Positions 43,795 through 52,425 of a stretch of DNA of 64,000 nucleotides are shown piece after piece. The notes below the pieces were generated by a model. That model saw only the letters and a list, made by a program, of their open reading frames with translations. It did no database searches and had not been told where the DNA came from. The DNA is taken from contig CASDSM010000029.1 of the NCBI GenBank assembly GCA_949283375.1, forward strand, positions 1 to 64,000, written 5' to 3'. Position 1 is the stretch's first letter; every line of letters begins with the position of its first letter. This DNA comes from an uncultured Eubacteriales bacterium. GTDB taxonomy: Bacteria > Bacillota > Clostridia > Oscillospirales > Oscillospiraceae. The translations under genes and the position numbers were made by a program.

Positions 43795-44322
43795 TCAGAA
43801 CGGGCTGTCCTCGTAGATGTTGCCCTCGACATCCTCATACTGCCCGTTGAGCTTGCGGCGCACCAGGATGGTGGCGCCGGAGGAGGTGCGGCGCCACTCA
43901 TAGGGGTTATGGCCGGCGATGCGCAGCGCCAGCGGGATCAGGATGATGGTGAAGCACAGCAGCACCTTTCCGAGGACAAAAATACCGGTGGAGAAGAAGC
44001 CCCAGAAGACCGGCAGACGCTGCTCCGGACTGACCTTTTTGGCCACCGACCGCCAGATCAGCCAGGTGATGAGCGCGGGGAAGATGGTCAAAATCGCCAT
44101 CCCGCCGGCGAGCTCCAGATTGTCCGGCTCGTCAGAGAACAGGAACCGCAGCGTCAGCGCCAGCGCGACGATCGCGATGCCCCCGAAGTTGCAGAACAGA
44201 TAGGCGCGGAATTTGCCATACAGACGCCGGTCCTGCACGGCGGTGGTGGCCTGATCCAGATAGCCTGCGATCACCTGCCCGGCGTTCGGCCTGGCGGTGC
44301 TGTTGTTTCCTCCATAACTCAT
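43795..44322 (-). CDS. membrane protein of unknown function
   Basis: A 175-residue protein with a soluble N-terminus (MSYGGNNSTARPNAGQVIAG). Three or four hydrophobic helices are seen, at about 40-62, 70-92 and 103-138 (the last may be two). The C-terminal cytoplasmic tail has SSGATILVRRKLNGQYEDVE. No family recognised. AAGGAGG lies 9 bases before the ATG. Convergent with nrdR. Confidence 0.75.
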   Translation of the reverse strand: MSYGGNNSTARPNAGQVIAGYLDQATTAVQDRRLYGKFRAYLFCNFGGIAIVALALTLRFLFSDEPDNLELAGGMAILTIFPALITWLIWRSVAKKVSPEQRLPVFWGFFSTGIFVLGKVLLCFTIILIPLALRIAGHNPYEWRRTSSGATILVRRKLNGQYEDVEGNIYEDSPF

Positions 44323-44422
44323 CTCTCATTGCCTCCTTCTTTCAGATAGAGGAAGTATATCACAGCTGAGCGTGGGAGGGCAAGAAAAATGTGGTGTTAT
44401 TGCCCCGCTTTGGCTGGCCGCG

Positions 44423-45466
44423 TCAGCGGTCCTCCGCAGGGGCGTCCGACGCTGCGGCAGGCGGATGAAAGGCTGAGGCTGCGGCCGAGAGGAGGACGGG
44501 GCCGGCGATCAGTCCGCCCGCGCCGAACCACTGCAGGCCGGCATACATCACCAGCAGGGTGAGCAGGGGGGAGACGCCCGCCTGCGCGCCGAGCAGCCGC
44601 GGTTCGAGGGCGGTGCGCACCGCGGCGGAGAGGGCCCAGAGCGCCGTGAGCGCGAGGGCGCGCCAGCCCTCCCCCTGCGCCCACCAGACGAGGGCCCACG
44701 GCAGGAGGATGAGGCCGGAGCCGATCAGCGGCAGGGCGTCCGCCACGGAGACGAGGAGGGCGGCGGGGAGTGCGGCGGGGACACGGAGCAGGAGAAGGCC
44801 GCCGAGCAGGAGGAGGAAGGTGAGCCCCATCAGCCGCCCCTGCGCCCGCAGCCAGGCCGAGGCTCCCCAGCGCAGGCGGCGCAGCAGGGCGCGCGCGGCG
44901 GGGACACCGTCCGCCGGGAGGAGACGCCAGAGCCCGGCGCGGACCCGCGTCCAGTCGGCGGCGGCGTAGAAGGCGGCCAGCAGGCCCACCCCGGCGGCGA
45001 ACAGCCGCCCCGGCAGGGCGGCCACCCAGCCCGCCGCCTGATCGGCCAGCCCCGCCGTCAGCCGCTCGGTCAGCGCGCTCCCCTGGGTCTGGAGCTCTCC
45101 GAGCAGCCAGAGCAGCGCGCCGGAGAAGAGCGGCGGCAGCCGCTGCGCCCAGTCCTCCAGCCGCGCGAGCAGGGTACCCGCCCCCGCCAGCCCCTCCAGC
45201 GCGTCCGGGATGTCCCGCCAGAGCTGGACGGCCAGCAGCGTCACCGCAGAGAGGGCCAGCAGGGCGGTCAGTGTCAGGATGACCAGGGCCGCCAGCCAGC
45301 GGGGCAGGCGGAGCGCGAGCCGCGTGACCGGCCGGTCCAGCCAGGCCGCCAGCAGGAGACCGAGGACAAACGGCAGCGCACAGGCCCGCGCCGCCGCGCT
45401 CACCAGCAGCAGCACCCCGGCGAGCACAAGCCCCGTCAGTTTGGCAAAGTCCAATATCCCGTTCAT
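44423..45466 (-). CDS. AI-2E family transporter (YtvI-like)
   Basis: A 347-residue membrane protein with about eight helices. The central LPLIGSGLILLPWALV and the C-terminal LLTLLVMYAGLQWFGAGGLI then AGPVLL segments match the AI-2E/PerM family. In spore formers these include YtvI sporulation proteins, and other members are exporters; the substrate cannot be deduced. It is extremely Leu/Ala-rich. GGGAGGGTG precedes the ATG. The AI-2 name is historical and does not prove a link to the luxS operon in this window. Confidence 0.8.
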   Translation of the reverse strand: MNGILDFAKLTGLVLAGVLLLVSAAARACALPFVLGLLLAAWLDRPVTRLALRLPRWLAALVILTLTALLALSAVTLLAVQLWRDIPDALEGLAGAGTLLARLEDWAQRLPPLFSGALLWLLGELQTQGSALTERLTAGLADQAAGWVAALPGRLFAAGVGLLAAFYAAADWTRVRAGLWRLLPADGVPAARALLRRLRWGASAWLRAQGRLMGLTFLLLLGGLLLLRVPAALPAALLVSVADALPLIGSGLILLPWALVWWAQGEGWRALALTALWALSAAVRTALEPRLLGAQAGVSPLLTLLVMYAGLQWFGAGGLIAGPVLLSAAASAFHPPAAASDAPAEDR

Positions 45467-45513
45467 CCGTCACCCTCCCGATTTATGAAAAACAGAAAAA
45501 AACAGCCGCCCGG

Positions 45514-45542
45514 TTGCAATGGCACGGACAGTATGCTATGAT
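45514..45542 (+). promoter_or_regulatory. promoter of the pheB-hom-lysC genes
   Basis: TTGCAA, 17 bp, TATGAT, 65 bp before the GTG start. Confidence 0.8.
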
Positions 45543-45606
45543 AGTGCAAGTGACCAAATTTGACCGCCGTAGACGGACAAATGTAGTCAAGAGGGAGTGA
45601 GCGCCG

Positions 45607-46047
45607 GTGTCCGACATGCCGAAATACTTTATTGTAGAGGCCCAGGCCCTGCCGGAAATCTTCCGCAAGGTGGCCCGCGCCAAACAGGCGCTGGAGCTGC
45701 GCGAGGCGGAGACGGTCAACGATGCGGCCCGGCTGGTGGGCATCAGCCGCAGCGCCTTCTATAAATACAAGGATGCGGTCCGCCCGTTCAACGACATGCT
45801 CAACGGCCACATCGTCACCTTCCAGGCGATGCTGCGCGATGAGCCGGGCGCGCTCTCGGCGATCTTAAATAGCTTTGCCATTTCCGGGGCAAATATTCTC
45901 ACCATCAACCAGACCATCCCCACTGACGGGGTGGCGGCGGTGACGGTGACGGCGGAGACCTCCGGCATGCAGCGGACGCTGGAGGAGCTCACGCGCGACC
46001 TGCGCGCGCAGGGCGGCGTGGTCAAGCTGGAGATCCTGGCCGGATAA
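45607..46047 (+). CDS. ACT domain protein, PheB/UPF0735 family
   Basis: A 146-residue protein with an N-terminal helix-turn-helix-like region (NDAARLVGISRSAFYKYKDA, about 40-59) and a C-terminal ACT domain (about 70-146). The ACT domain contains LRDEPGALSAILNSFAISGA and NILTINQTIP. UPF0735 proteins are thought to sense an amino acid. Its place just before hom and lysC suggests control of the Thr/Met/Lys branch. The start is GTG 45607 with GAGGGAGTG. Confidence 0.85.
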   Translation: MSDMPKYFIVEAQALPEIFRKVARAKQALELREAETVNDAARLVGISRSAFYKYKDAVRPFNDMLNGHIVTFQAMLRDEPGALSAILNSFAISGANILTINQTIPTDGVAAVTVTAETSGMQRTLEELTRDLRAQGGVVKLEILAG

Positions 46048-46107
46048 AGGCATCTGAGCGGGCGGGGCGCTCTGTCCCGGCCCGGCAAGAGGGGAGTAGA
46101 AAAAAGT

Positions 46108-47310
46108 ATGGTCAACGTAGCGATTCTGGGCTTCGGCACCGTCGGCTCCGGCGTGGCGGAGGTCATCCACAAAAACGGACAGCATATTTCCGAGCGCGTC
46201 TCCAACCAGATCGCGCTGAAGTATATTCTGGACATCCGCGACTTTCCGGAGAGCATCTTTGCCGGTCAGATCGTCCATGACTTCTCCGTGATCGAGCAGG
46301 ACCCCACCGTCGGCGTGGTGGTGGAGACGATCGGCGGGGCGACCATCGCCCTGGACTACACCCGCCGCGCCCTGATGGCGGGCAAGAGCGTCGTCACCTC
46401 CAACAAGGAGCTGGTGGCCACCCACGGCTATGAGCTGATGCAGCTCGCCAGGGAGAAGAACGTCTCCTACCTCTTCGAGGCGAGCGTCGGCGGCGGCATC
46501 CCCATCCTCAAGCCGATCCGCACCTGCCTGGCGGCCAATGAACTCAGCGAGATCACCGGCATTTTGAACGGCACGACCAACTATATCCTCACCCGAATGA
46601 TCCGCGCCGGCCTCTCCTTTGAGGAGGCCCTGCGCGAGGCGCAGGCGAACGGCTACGCCGAGCGCAACCCCGCGGCCGACATCGAGGGGCACGACGCCTG
46701 CCGCAAGATCTGCATCCTCGCCTCGCTCGCCTTCGGACGCCAGATCTCTCCTGACCAGGTGCCGACGGAGGGGATCACCTCCATCACCCTGGCCGACGTA
46801 GAATATGCCAAGAGCGCCGGGATGAAGATCAAGCTCCTCGGCCGGGCGATCCGCCGCGAGGCGGACGGGAAGGTCTGCGCCTACGTCGCGCCCCATCTGG
46901 TGCCGGACGAGTCGCCGCTGGCCAACGTCGAGGGCGTGTTCAACGCCATCTCGGTGGTGGGCGACGCGATCGGCGACGTGATGTTCTACGGCCAGGGCGC
47001 GGGCAAGCTGCCCACCGCCTCCGCCGTCGTCGGCGATGTGATGGACGCGGCCAAGCACATGTGCTACCTCAAGAGCAACTGCTGGGAAGCGGGCGGACCC
47101 GAGGTGGTCTTCTCCCAGGAGGAGGTCGCGAGCGCCTGGTATGCCCGCGTCGCGGGCGAGGAGCCGGTGGAGGGGGCGCGCAAGCTCTCCGCCGCCCAGG
47201 GTGAGCCGGGCGAGTCCGCCTGGCTGATCGAGGGGGCGCTGCGCCCGGCAGAGGTCCGCGCGCGGCTGGCCGGACGCGAGGTGAAGAACCTCTACCGCGT
47301 GCTCGGCTGA
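46108..47310 (+). CDS. hom: homoserine dehydrogenase
   Basis: Reduces aspartate semialdehyde to homoserine for Thr and Met synthesis. The 400-residue protein has the NAD(P) loop VAILGFGTVGSGVAEVI. The catalytic region holds TSNKELVATHG and FEASVGGGIPILKP, with TGILNGTTNYIL and NPAADIEGHDACRK following. The C-terminal ACT-like segment seen in longer forms is reduced. GAGGGGAG precedes ATG 46108. It lies between the ACT-domain gene and lysC. Confidence 0.96.
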   Translation: MVNVAILGFGTVGSGVAEVIHKNGQHISERVSNQIALKYILDIRDFPESIFAGQIVHDFSVIEQDPTVGVVVETIGGATIALDYTRRALMAGKSVVTSNKELVATHGYELMQLAREKNVSYLFEASVGGGIPILKPIRTCLAANELSEITGILNGTTNYILTRMIRAGLSFEEALREAQANGYAERNPAADIEGHDACRKICILASLAFGRQISPDQVPTEGITSITLADVEYAKSAGMKIKLLGRAIRREADGKVCAYVAPHLVPDESPLANVEGVFNAISVVGDAIGDVMFYGQGAGKLPTASAVVGDVMDAAKHMCYLKSNCWEAGGPEVVFSQEEVASAWYARVAGEEPVEGARKLSAAQGEPGESAWLIEGALRPAEVRARLAGREVKNLYRVLG

Positions 47311-47374
47311 GCGGCAGGGCGGCGCGGGGACGCGCCGCCGGAAAGATTCTAGAAAGATGGAGGGACCCATATCT

Positions 47375-48601
47375 ATGGGACGACTGATTGTTCAGAAATT
47401 TGGCGGCACCTCGGTGGCCAACGCCGAGCGCCTGCGCAACGTCGCGCGCATCATCACGGAGACCTATAAGGCGGGCAACGATGTCGTGGCCGTCCTCTCC
47501 GCCCAGGGCGACACCACCGACGACCTGCTGGAGAAGGCGGCGGAGATCAATCCCCGCGCCTCCAAGCGGGAGATGGATATGCTCCTGTCCACCGGCGAGC
47601 AGGTCTCCATCGCCCTGTGCGCGATGGCGATCGAGGCGATGGGCTTCCCGGTCATCTCGCTCACCGGCTGGCAGGTGGGCCTGAAGACCAACCGGAACTA
47701 CGGAGACGCGCGCATCACGCGCATCGACAAGGACCGCATCACCTCCGAGCTGGGCCAGCGCCGCATTGTGCTGGTGGCCGGCTTCCAGGGGATCAACCGC
47801 TTTGACGACGTGACCACCCTCGGCCGCGGCGGTTCGGACACCTCCGCGGTGGCCCTGGCCGCAGTGCTGCACGCCGACCTCTGCCAGATCTACACCGACG
47901 TGGACGGCGTCTTCACCGCCGACCCGCGCATCGTCAAGGACGCGACGAAGCTCGACGAGATCACCTATGACGAGATGCTCGAGCTGGCCACCCTGGGCGC
48001 GCAGGTGCTGCACAACCGCTCGGTGGAGATGGCGAAGAAATACCAGGTGAATTTGGAGGTGCTCTCCAGCTTTTCCGGAAATCCCGGTACCAAAGTTAAG
48101 GAGGTTGTCAAGAAAATGGAAAAGTCTCACATCAGCGGTGTGGCGAAAGATAAGAACATTGCCCGTCTGGCCCTGGTCGGCCTGGCCGACAAGCCGGGCA
48201 CCGCCTTCAAGATCTTCTCCCTGCTGGCCCGCGAGAAGATCAACGTGGATATCATCCTCCAGTCCATCGGCCGCGACGAGAGCAAGGACATCAGCTTCAC
48301 CGTCGCCCGCTCTGACCTGGAGCGCGCCACGGAGATCCTGGAGCGCCACCACGAGAGCCTCGGTTTCAAGCGCATCGAGGTGAACGCCAAGAGCGCGAAG
48401 GTCTCCATCGTCGGCGCCGGCATGGTCAACAGCCCCGGCGTGGCCGCCAAGATGTTCGAGGCCCTCTATGATGCCGGCATCAACATCAACATGATCTCCA
48501 CCAGCGAGATCAAGGTCTCCGTCCTGGTGGACGAGAGCGACGCCGACCGCGCGGTGCAGGTGATCCACAACCGCTTCTTCCGCGAGTTCGGCCAGCGGTA
48601 A
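47375..48601 (+). CDS. lysC: aspartate kinase
   Basis: The first committed step of the Asp family: phosphorylates aspartate. The 408-residue protein starts MGRLIVQKFGGTSV, the KFGGTS signature, and has GRGGSDTSAVALAA and the YTDVDGVFTADP segment. Two ACT domains (about 260-408) follow for feedback control. Residue order matches monofunctional Lys/Thr-sensitive kinases. ATG 47375 is preferred over 47357 because GGAGGG falls between them at correct spacing. An internal start for a separate beta subunit is possible near ATG 48117, as in Bacillus lysC. Confidence 0.95.
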   Translation: MGRLIVQKFGGTSVANAERLRNVARIITETYKAGNDVVAVLSAQGDTTDDLLEKAAEINPRASKREMDMLLSTGEQVSIALCAMAIEAMGFPVISLTGWQVGLKTNRNYGDARITRIDKDRITSELGQRRIVLVAGFQGINRFDDVTTLGRGGSDTSAVALAAVLHADLCQIYTDVDGVFTADPRIVKDATKLDEITYDEMLELATLGAQVLHNRSVEMAKKYQVNLEVLSSFSGNPGTKVKEVVKKMEKSHISGVAKDKNIARLALVGLADKPGTAFKIFSLLAREKINVDIILQSIGRDESKDISFTVARSDLERATEILERHHESLGFKRIEVNAKSAKVSIVGAGMVNSPGVAAKMFEALYDAGININMISTSEIKVSVLVDESDADRAVQVIHNRFFREFGQR

Positions 48602-48630
48602 GACAGGGCGTATCCACATACGGCAGATTC

Positions 48631-48672
48631 GGCCAGACCGGACGGCGAAGCGTCACCGGTCTGGCCGTTTTC
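48631..48672 (+). terminator. terminator of lysC
   Basis: CGGCCAGACCGG / CCGGTCTGGCCG, a perfect 12-bp stem, then TTTTCC. Confidence 0.9.
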
Positions 48673-48724
48673 CGCCTGAGCGGGCCGGAAACGGGATATG
48701 ATACAATAGACAGGAGGGATCAGG

Positions 48725-49492
48725 ATGAAACGGATCGCGATCGTGACCGGGGCCTCCTCCGGTCTGGGGGCGGCCTTTGCGCGCGCGCTGGACCGGCAGG
48801 GCGGCCTGGATGAGCTCTGGCTCGTCGCCCGTCGGGAGGAGCGCCTGCTCCGCCTGAGCGGCGAGCTGGAGACGAAATGCCTCCCGCTGCCGCTCGACCT
48901 GCGGGAGGAGGGGAGCGTGCTCCGTCTGCGCCGCCGCCTGGAGGCGGAGCAGGCCGAGGTGCGCGTGCTCGTCAACGCCGCCGGGTTTGGCAAGTTTGGC
49001 ACCTGTGCCGACATGACGCTGGAGGAGACGCGGGAGATGATCGACCTCAACTGCCGCGCGGCGGTGGAGCTGACGGCGGCGGCCCTCCCCTATATGACCC
49101 GGGGCGGGCGGGTGCTGGAGATCTGCTCCTCCGCCGGCTTTCAGCCCCTGCCCGGCTTTAACGTCTACGCGGCGAGCAAGGCCTTTCTTCTGCGCTACAG
49201 CCGGGCCCTGCGCCGGGAGACGGCGGGGCGCGGCATCCAGGTCCTTGCGGTCTGCCCCGGCTGGATCCGCACCGAGTTCATGCAGGTCGCCCGCGACACG
49301 AAGAACGGGCGGACGGTCCGGAGCTTCCCCTTTGCACAGGAGGCGGAGACGGTGGCCGGGCGGGCCCTGCGCGCCGGACCCCACCGCGCGGTGGTCACCT
49401 GCGGCCTGCCGGCCACCCTCCTGCGCCTGGTGAGCAAGCTGCTGCCCCACGGGCTGGTCATGGCCGGATGGGATGTCCTGCGCAAGCTATAG
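48725..49492 (+). CDS. short-chain dehydrogenase/reductase
   Basis: A 255-residue Rossmann-fold oxidoreductase. The cofactor loop is TGASSGLGAAF, and Arg residues after beta-2 (VARREERL) suggest NADP(H). NAAGFGKFG, the catalytic Ser in CSSAGF and the Y-x-x-x-K motif YAASK follow. The substrate is unknown; the layout resembles DltE/YqjQ-like members. ATG 48725 has CAGGAGGG before it. A -10-like TACAAT lies at 48703. Terminator behind. Confidence 0.88.
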   Translation: MKRIAIVTGASSGLGAAFARALDRQGGLDELWLVARREERLLRLSGELETKCLPLPLDLREEGSVLRLRRRLEAEQAEVRVLVNAAGFGKFGTCADMTLEETREMIDLNCRAAVELTAAALPYMTRGGRVLEICSSAGFQPLPGFNVYAASKAFLLRYSRALRRETAGRGIQVLAVCPGWIRTEFMQVARDTKNGRTVRSFPFAQEAETVAGRALRAGPHRAVVTCGLPATLLRLVSKLLPHGLVMAGWDVLRKL

Positions 49493-49498
49493 AACACA

Positions 49499-49543
49499 AA
49501 CTGGTCCCGCAGCAGAGAGATTTTGCTGCGGGACCAGTTTTGC
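49499..49543. terminator. terminator after the SDR gene (possibly bidirectional)
   Basis: AACTGGTCCCGCAGCA / TGCTGCGGGACCAGTT, a 16-bp stem, with TTGCTG after it. It may also serve the convergent EmrE-like gene. Confidence 0.8.
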
Positions 49544-49560
49544 TGTCCGTATGGAACAGG

Positions 49561-49911
49561 TCAGAGTTGAAGATTGAAGAGGACCACGCCGGCCAGAATC
49601 ACCAGCATCCCCACGAACTGGCGGCGCGTGACCGGCTCGCGCAGGACCAGCCAACTCAGCAGGGGGACCAGGATATAGCTCAGCGACTCGATGACGGGGG
49701 AGACGGAGAGCGGGATGTGCGCCAGGGCCAGCATGGTGAGAATGGTGGCGAGGAAGAAGAAGCCATAGGCGACGATCACATAGGCGTTGAGATACTCCCG
49801 GAGGTGGCTGGAATACTCCCGCCGGGCCGAGAGCTTGAGCAGGAGCTGAGAGGCCACGGAGATGAGCACCGAGAGCAGATAGAGCAGCAGGCAGACGGTC
49901 GTTTCATTCAT
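49561..49911 (-). CDS. EmrE/EamA-like four-helix transporter subunit (ArnE/F-like)
   Basis: A 116-residue protein with four hydrophobic helices and EamA-type motifs PLSVSPVIESLSYILVPLLS and LREPVTRRQFVGMLVILAG. This is the size of SMR or ArnE/ArnF half-transporters. Last gene of the minus-strand envelope-type operon, overlapping its paralogue by 8 bases. With that paralogue it probably forms a heterodimeric flippase for an undecaprenyl-phosphate sugar; this is inferred from context. Confidence 0.78.
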   Translation of the reverse strand: MNETTVCLLLYLLSVLISVASQLLLKLSARREYSSHLREYLNAYVIVAYGFFFLATILTMLALAHIPLSVSPVIESLSYILVPLLSWLVLREPVTRRQFVGMLVILAGVVLFNLQL

Positions 49912-50272
49912 GATGGGTCACCATAATATAGATGCCGGCGAAGATGACCAGCGCGCCCAGAATCATATTCCAGGTGATGGTCTCCTGAAAGAGCAGCGTG
50001 CCCCAGATCATTGCCCAGACCAGGGAGACCGGGCGGTTGGCGTAGGCCACCGAGAGGGGCATGCGCCGGAGCACCTGCTGCCAGATGATGGCGTAGAGGA
50101 ACATCGCGCCCAGGTCGAGGGCGTAGAAGAGGAGGAAGGGCAGGGAGAGCATCTCCCGCTGGGCGGCCAGCTTGGCAAAGACGCCGCTCAGGGAGGAGAT
50201 CAGCAGCCCCGCGTGCAGCACGAGCAGCAGGGGCGCGGTCCCCTTGCCGGAGGACTGGTCAGACGGCGGCAT
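49904..50272 (-). CDS. EmrE/EamA-like four-helix transporter subunit, second
   Basis: A 122-residue protein with four helices, the last pair containing LSVAYANRPVSLVWAMIWGT and LGALVIFAGIYIMV. SMR/EamA-like. The hydrophilic N-terminus (MPPSDQSSGKG) is short. AGGAGG lies 8 bases before ATG 50272. The coding sequence overlaps the GT2 gene by 14 bases and the partner subunit by 8, so all are co-translated. Confidence 0.78.
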   Translation of the reverse strand: MPPSDQSSGKGTAPLLLVLHAGLLISSLSGVFAKLAAQREMLSLPFLLFYALDLGAMFLYAIIWQQVLRRMPLSVAYANRPVSLVWAMIWGTLLFQETITWNMILGALVIFAGIYIMVTHHE

Positions 50273-51224
50273 GGGAATCCTCCTGACAGGAAGGGGAGAG
50301 CGCGCCGGTGTTGACCGTCTCGCGGATGACAAACTGCGGCGTCTTGTTCATGTTCAGGATGAGCTTGCCCACATATTCGCCGATCACGCCCAGCATGAGG
50401 AAGGCAAAGCCGAAGAAGACCAGCATCGCGCACATGAGCGAGGACCAGCCCACGACGACAGTGGGGTCCAGGAGCTTCTGCACAAAGGTGAAGACCGCGC
50501 CCAGCAGCCCGCAGATGGAGAAGGTCACGCCGAGAATGGTCGCCAGACGCAGCGGCAGGATGGTGAAGTTGATGAAGGCCATAAAGAGCTTGAGGCCCTT
50601 GCGGAAGGTGTAGTTGGAGGTGCCCTCCGTCCGGCTGAAGTGCTCGATGGGGACGTTGGCGATGTTCCCCGTCGTGCGGAAGAAGAGCATGGACAGGTAG
50701 AGGTTGTAGCTGGTGTAGGTGATCACCTCATTGCGCACATATTTGCGGATGACCCAGTAGTTGCTCGCCTCCAGCCCCTTTGGGCGGTCCACCAGATGCC
50801 AGATGATGAAGGAGGCCACCTTGCTCGTCAGGTTCTTGAACCAGTTGAACTTCCGCTGGCGGAAGACGCCGAAGACCACGTCATAGCCCTCCTCCATCTT
50901 GGCAAGGAGGGTGGGGAGCTGGGAGGGGTGGGTCTGCAGGTCGTCGTCCATGCCGACGATGTACTCGCCCTCGGCGTAGTGCAGGCCCGCCATGATGGCG
51001 TTGTGCTGGCCGAAGTTTTTGGCGAGGTTGATCCCCTTGACAAAGGGGTACTTCTCCGCCGCGCGGCAGATGGCGGCGTAGGTCCCGTCCCGGGAGAAGT
51101 CGTTGACCAGGACAAACTCGCACTCATATCCCTCCATGCGCTCAAATTCGGCCACACAGAGGTCCACCACCTTCTCGATGGTGTGCTCGGAGTTATAGCA
51201 TGGGATAACGATGGATACCAGCAT
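50259..51224 (-). CDS. family 2 glycosyltransferase (polyprenyl-phosphate sugar transferase type)
   Basis: A 321-residue DPM1/GtrB/ArnC-like enzyme. The GT-A domain starts VSIVIPCYNSEHTIEKVVDL, with VNDFSRDGT and the metal motif GMDDDLQTHPSQLP. Two C-terminal membrane helices lie at about 230-252 and 262-290. Such enzymes move a sugar from a nucleotide to undecaprenyl phosphate on the cytoplasmic face. The adjacent EmrE-like pair could flip the product. It overlaps the ATP-grasp gene by 32 bases. Confidence 0.9.
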   Translation of the reverse strand: MLVSIVIPCYNSEHTIEKVVDLCVAEFERMEGYECEFVLVNDFSRDGTYAAICRAAEKYPFVKGINLAKNFGQHNAIMAGLHYAEGEYIVGMDDDLQTHPSQLPTLLAKMEEGYDVVFGVFRQRKFNWFKNLTSKVASFIIWHLVDRPKGLEASNYWVIRKYVRNEVITYTSYNLYLSMLFFRTTGNIANVPIEHFSRTEGTSNYTFRKGLKLFMAFINFTILPLRLATILGVTFSICGLLGAVFTFVQKLLDPTVVVGWSSLMCAMLVFFGFAFLMLGVIGEYVGKLILNMNKTPQFVIRETVNTGALSPSCQEDSHAAV

Positions 51225-52413
51225 GTTCCGTCTCCTCGATTTCCAGAGAGAGCTTGGCGAGCGTCTCCCTGAGCAGTTGTTGGCAGTCCTCCAGACTCTC
51301 CCCCTGGAGGATGATCTGACCGATCCGGTCCCGCCCGTTCGTCATGGGGCGGACCTCGTCGCCCGGCCTGATGTTGAAGGAGAGATCGGAGATCATCGGG
51401 TGCTCCGTCCCCTCCCGGCAGATGCCCCGGACGATGCCGGCGGCGGGGGAGGAGAAGAGGTGCGTCAGGCTGGGGCGGCGGCGCGCACTGGCAAAATAGG
51501 AGGCGACGTCGAGCCCCACGGCGACGGAGGCGATGACCTCATAGTAGTTGATGCCGTAATAGATGCCCACCATCTCCGAAATGCCGGTGGCGCCGGCGCG
51601 GGCGGTCCCCTCGATCAGGTAGACCTTTCCGTCCAGGCGCATCGCGTCGAAGTTCATCGGGCAGTTGTCGCAGCCAAAGGCTTCCGCCGCCCGGCGGACC
51701 TGATCGGCCACCTGATCGCCCAGCTCGTCCAGATAGGGCCAGGGGATGGAGTGACCGACCGGGAAGGGGGAGACGCCTGTGCGGGTGTCCGTGGAGATCG
51801 GGAGGGCGCTGACCAGTTTTCCCTGAGAGATCATGGCCTCCACGCCGAACATCTCCCCGTCCAGGAACTCCTCGAGCAGGCAGTAGTCCAGGCGGGTGGC
51901 GGCCATCGTGCGGGGATAGTTGGCATAGACCTCCTCCGGCGTGTCGCAGCGGAAGATGCCGCGGCTGCCCATCAGGTCCACCGCCTTCAGGATAAGGGGG
52001 AAGCGCAGCTCCTCCATCGCGGCGGCGAGGTCCTCGCGCCGGCAGATCTGCCGGCCTTCCGCCGCGCGGACTCCCGCACGGCGGAAGGCTTCCTTCATCA
52101 AATACTTGTTGGTACACGTCCGGGCGGCCTGCCAGGACGGGCCGGGCAGACCCAGCGCGGAGCAGACATAGCCCTGCGCAGCAAGGCCGGTGTCCATACA
52201 GCAGGTGGTGATGCCGTCGATGCCGCGCGAACGGGCGGCCTCGAGCACCGCCTCCGGCTGGGAGATGTCCACATAGCAGGCCTCGTCCGCCTCGTCAAAG
52301 CCGGGATAGTCGCCGGGGATGCTGGCGGCGATGGTGTAGAGCCCGAGCTCCCTGGCGGCCCGGATGAGGGGGACCTGCGAGTAGCTGGCCCCCAGGATCA
52401 TCAGCTTTTTCAT
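51193..52413 (-). CDS. ATP-grasp ligase
   Basis: A 406-residue ATP-grasp enzyme. The N-terminal pre-ATP-grasp Rossmann unit starts MKKLMILGASYSQVPLIRAA. ATP-binding segments follow: PLILKAVDLMGSRGI, EEFLDGEMFGVEAM, then NCPMNFDAMRLDGKVYLIEG and GTARAGATGISEMVG. The family joins a carboxylate to an amine or thiol. The substrate is unknown, but placement between WbqC and GT2 genes suggests amino-acylation of a sugar or lipid headgroup. AGGGAGAGGG precedes the ATG. Confidence 0.85.
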   Translation of the reverse strand: MKKLMILGASYSQVPLIRAARELGLYTIAASIPGDYPGFDEADEACYVDISQPEAVLEAARSRGIDGITTCCMDTGLAAQGYVCSALGLPGPSWQAARTCTNKYLMKEAFRRAGVRAAEGRQICRREDLAAAMEELRFPLILKAVDLMGSRGIFRCDTPEEVYANYPRTMAATRLDYCLLEEFLDGEMFGVEAMISQGKLVSALPISTDTRTGVSPFPVGHSIPWPYLDELGDQVADQVRRAAEAFGCDNCPMNFDAMRLDGKVYLIEGTARAGATGISEMVGIYYGINYYEVIASVAVGLDVASYFASARRRPSLTHLFSSPAAGIVRGICREGTEHPMISDLSFNIRPGDEVRPMTNGRDRIGQIILQGESLEDCQQLLRETLAKLSLEIEETEHAGIHRYPML

Positions 52414-52425
52414 GCCCTCTCCCTC

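Noticed and set aside
44423-45466. AI-2E transporter as the AI-2 exporter for the luxS operon
   Set aside because: The family name is historical, members have diverse roles including sporulation, and the gene is 11 kb away from luxS.
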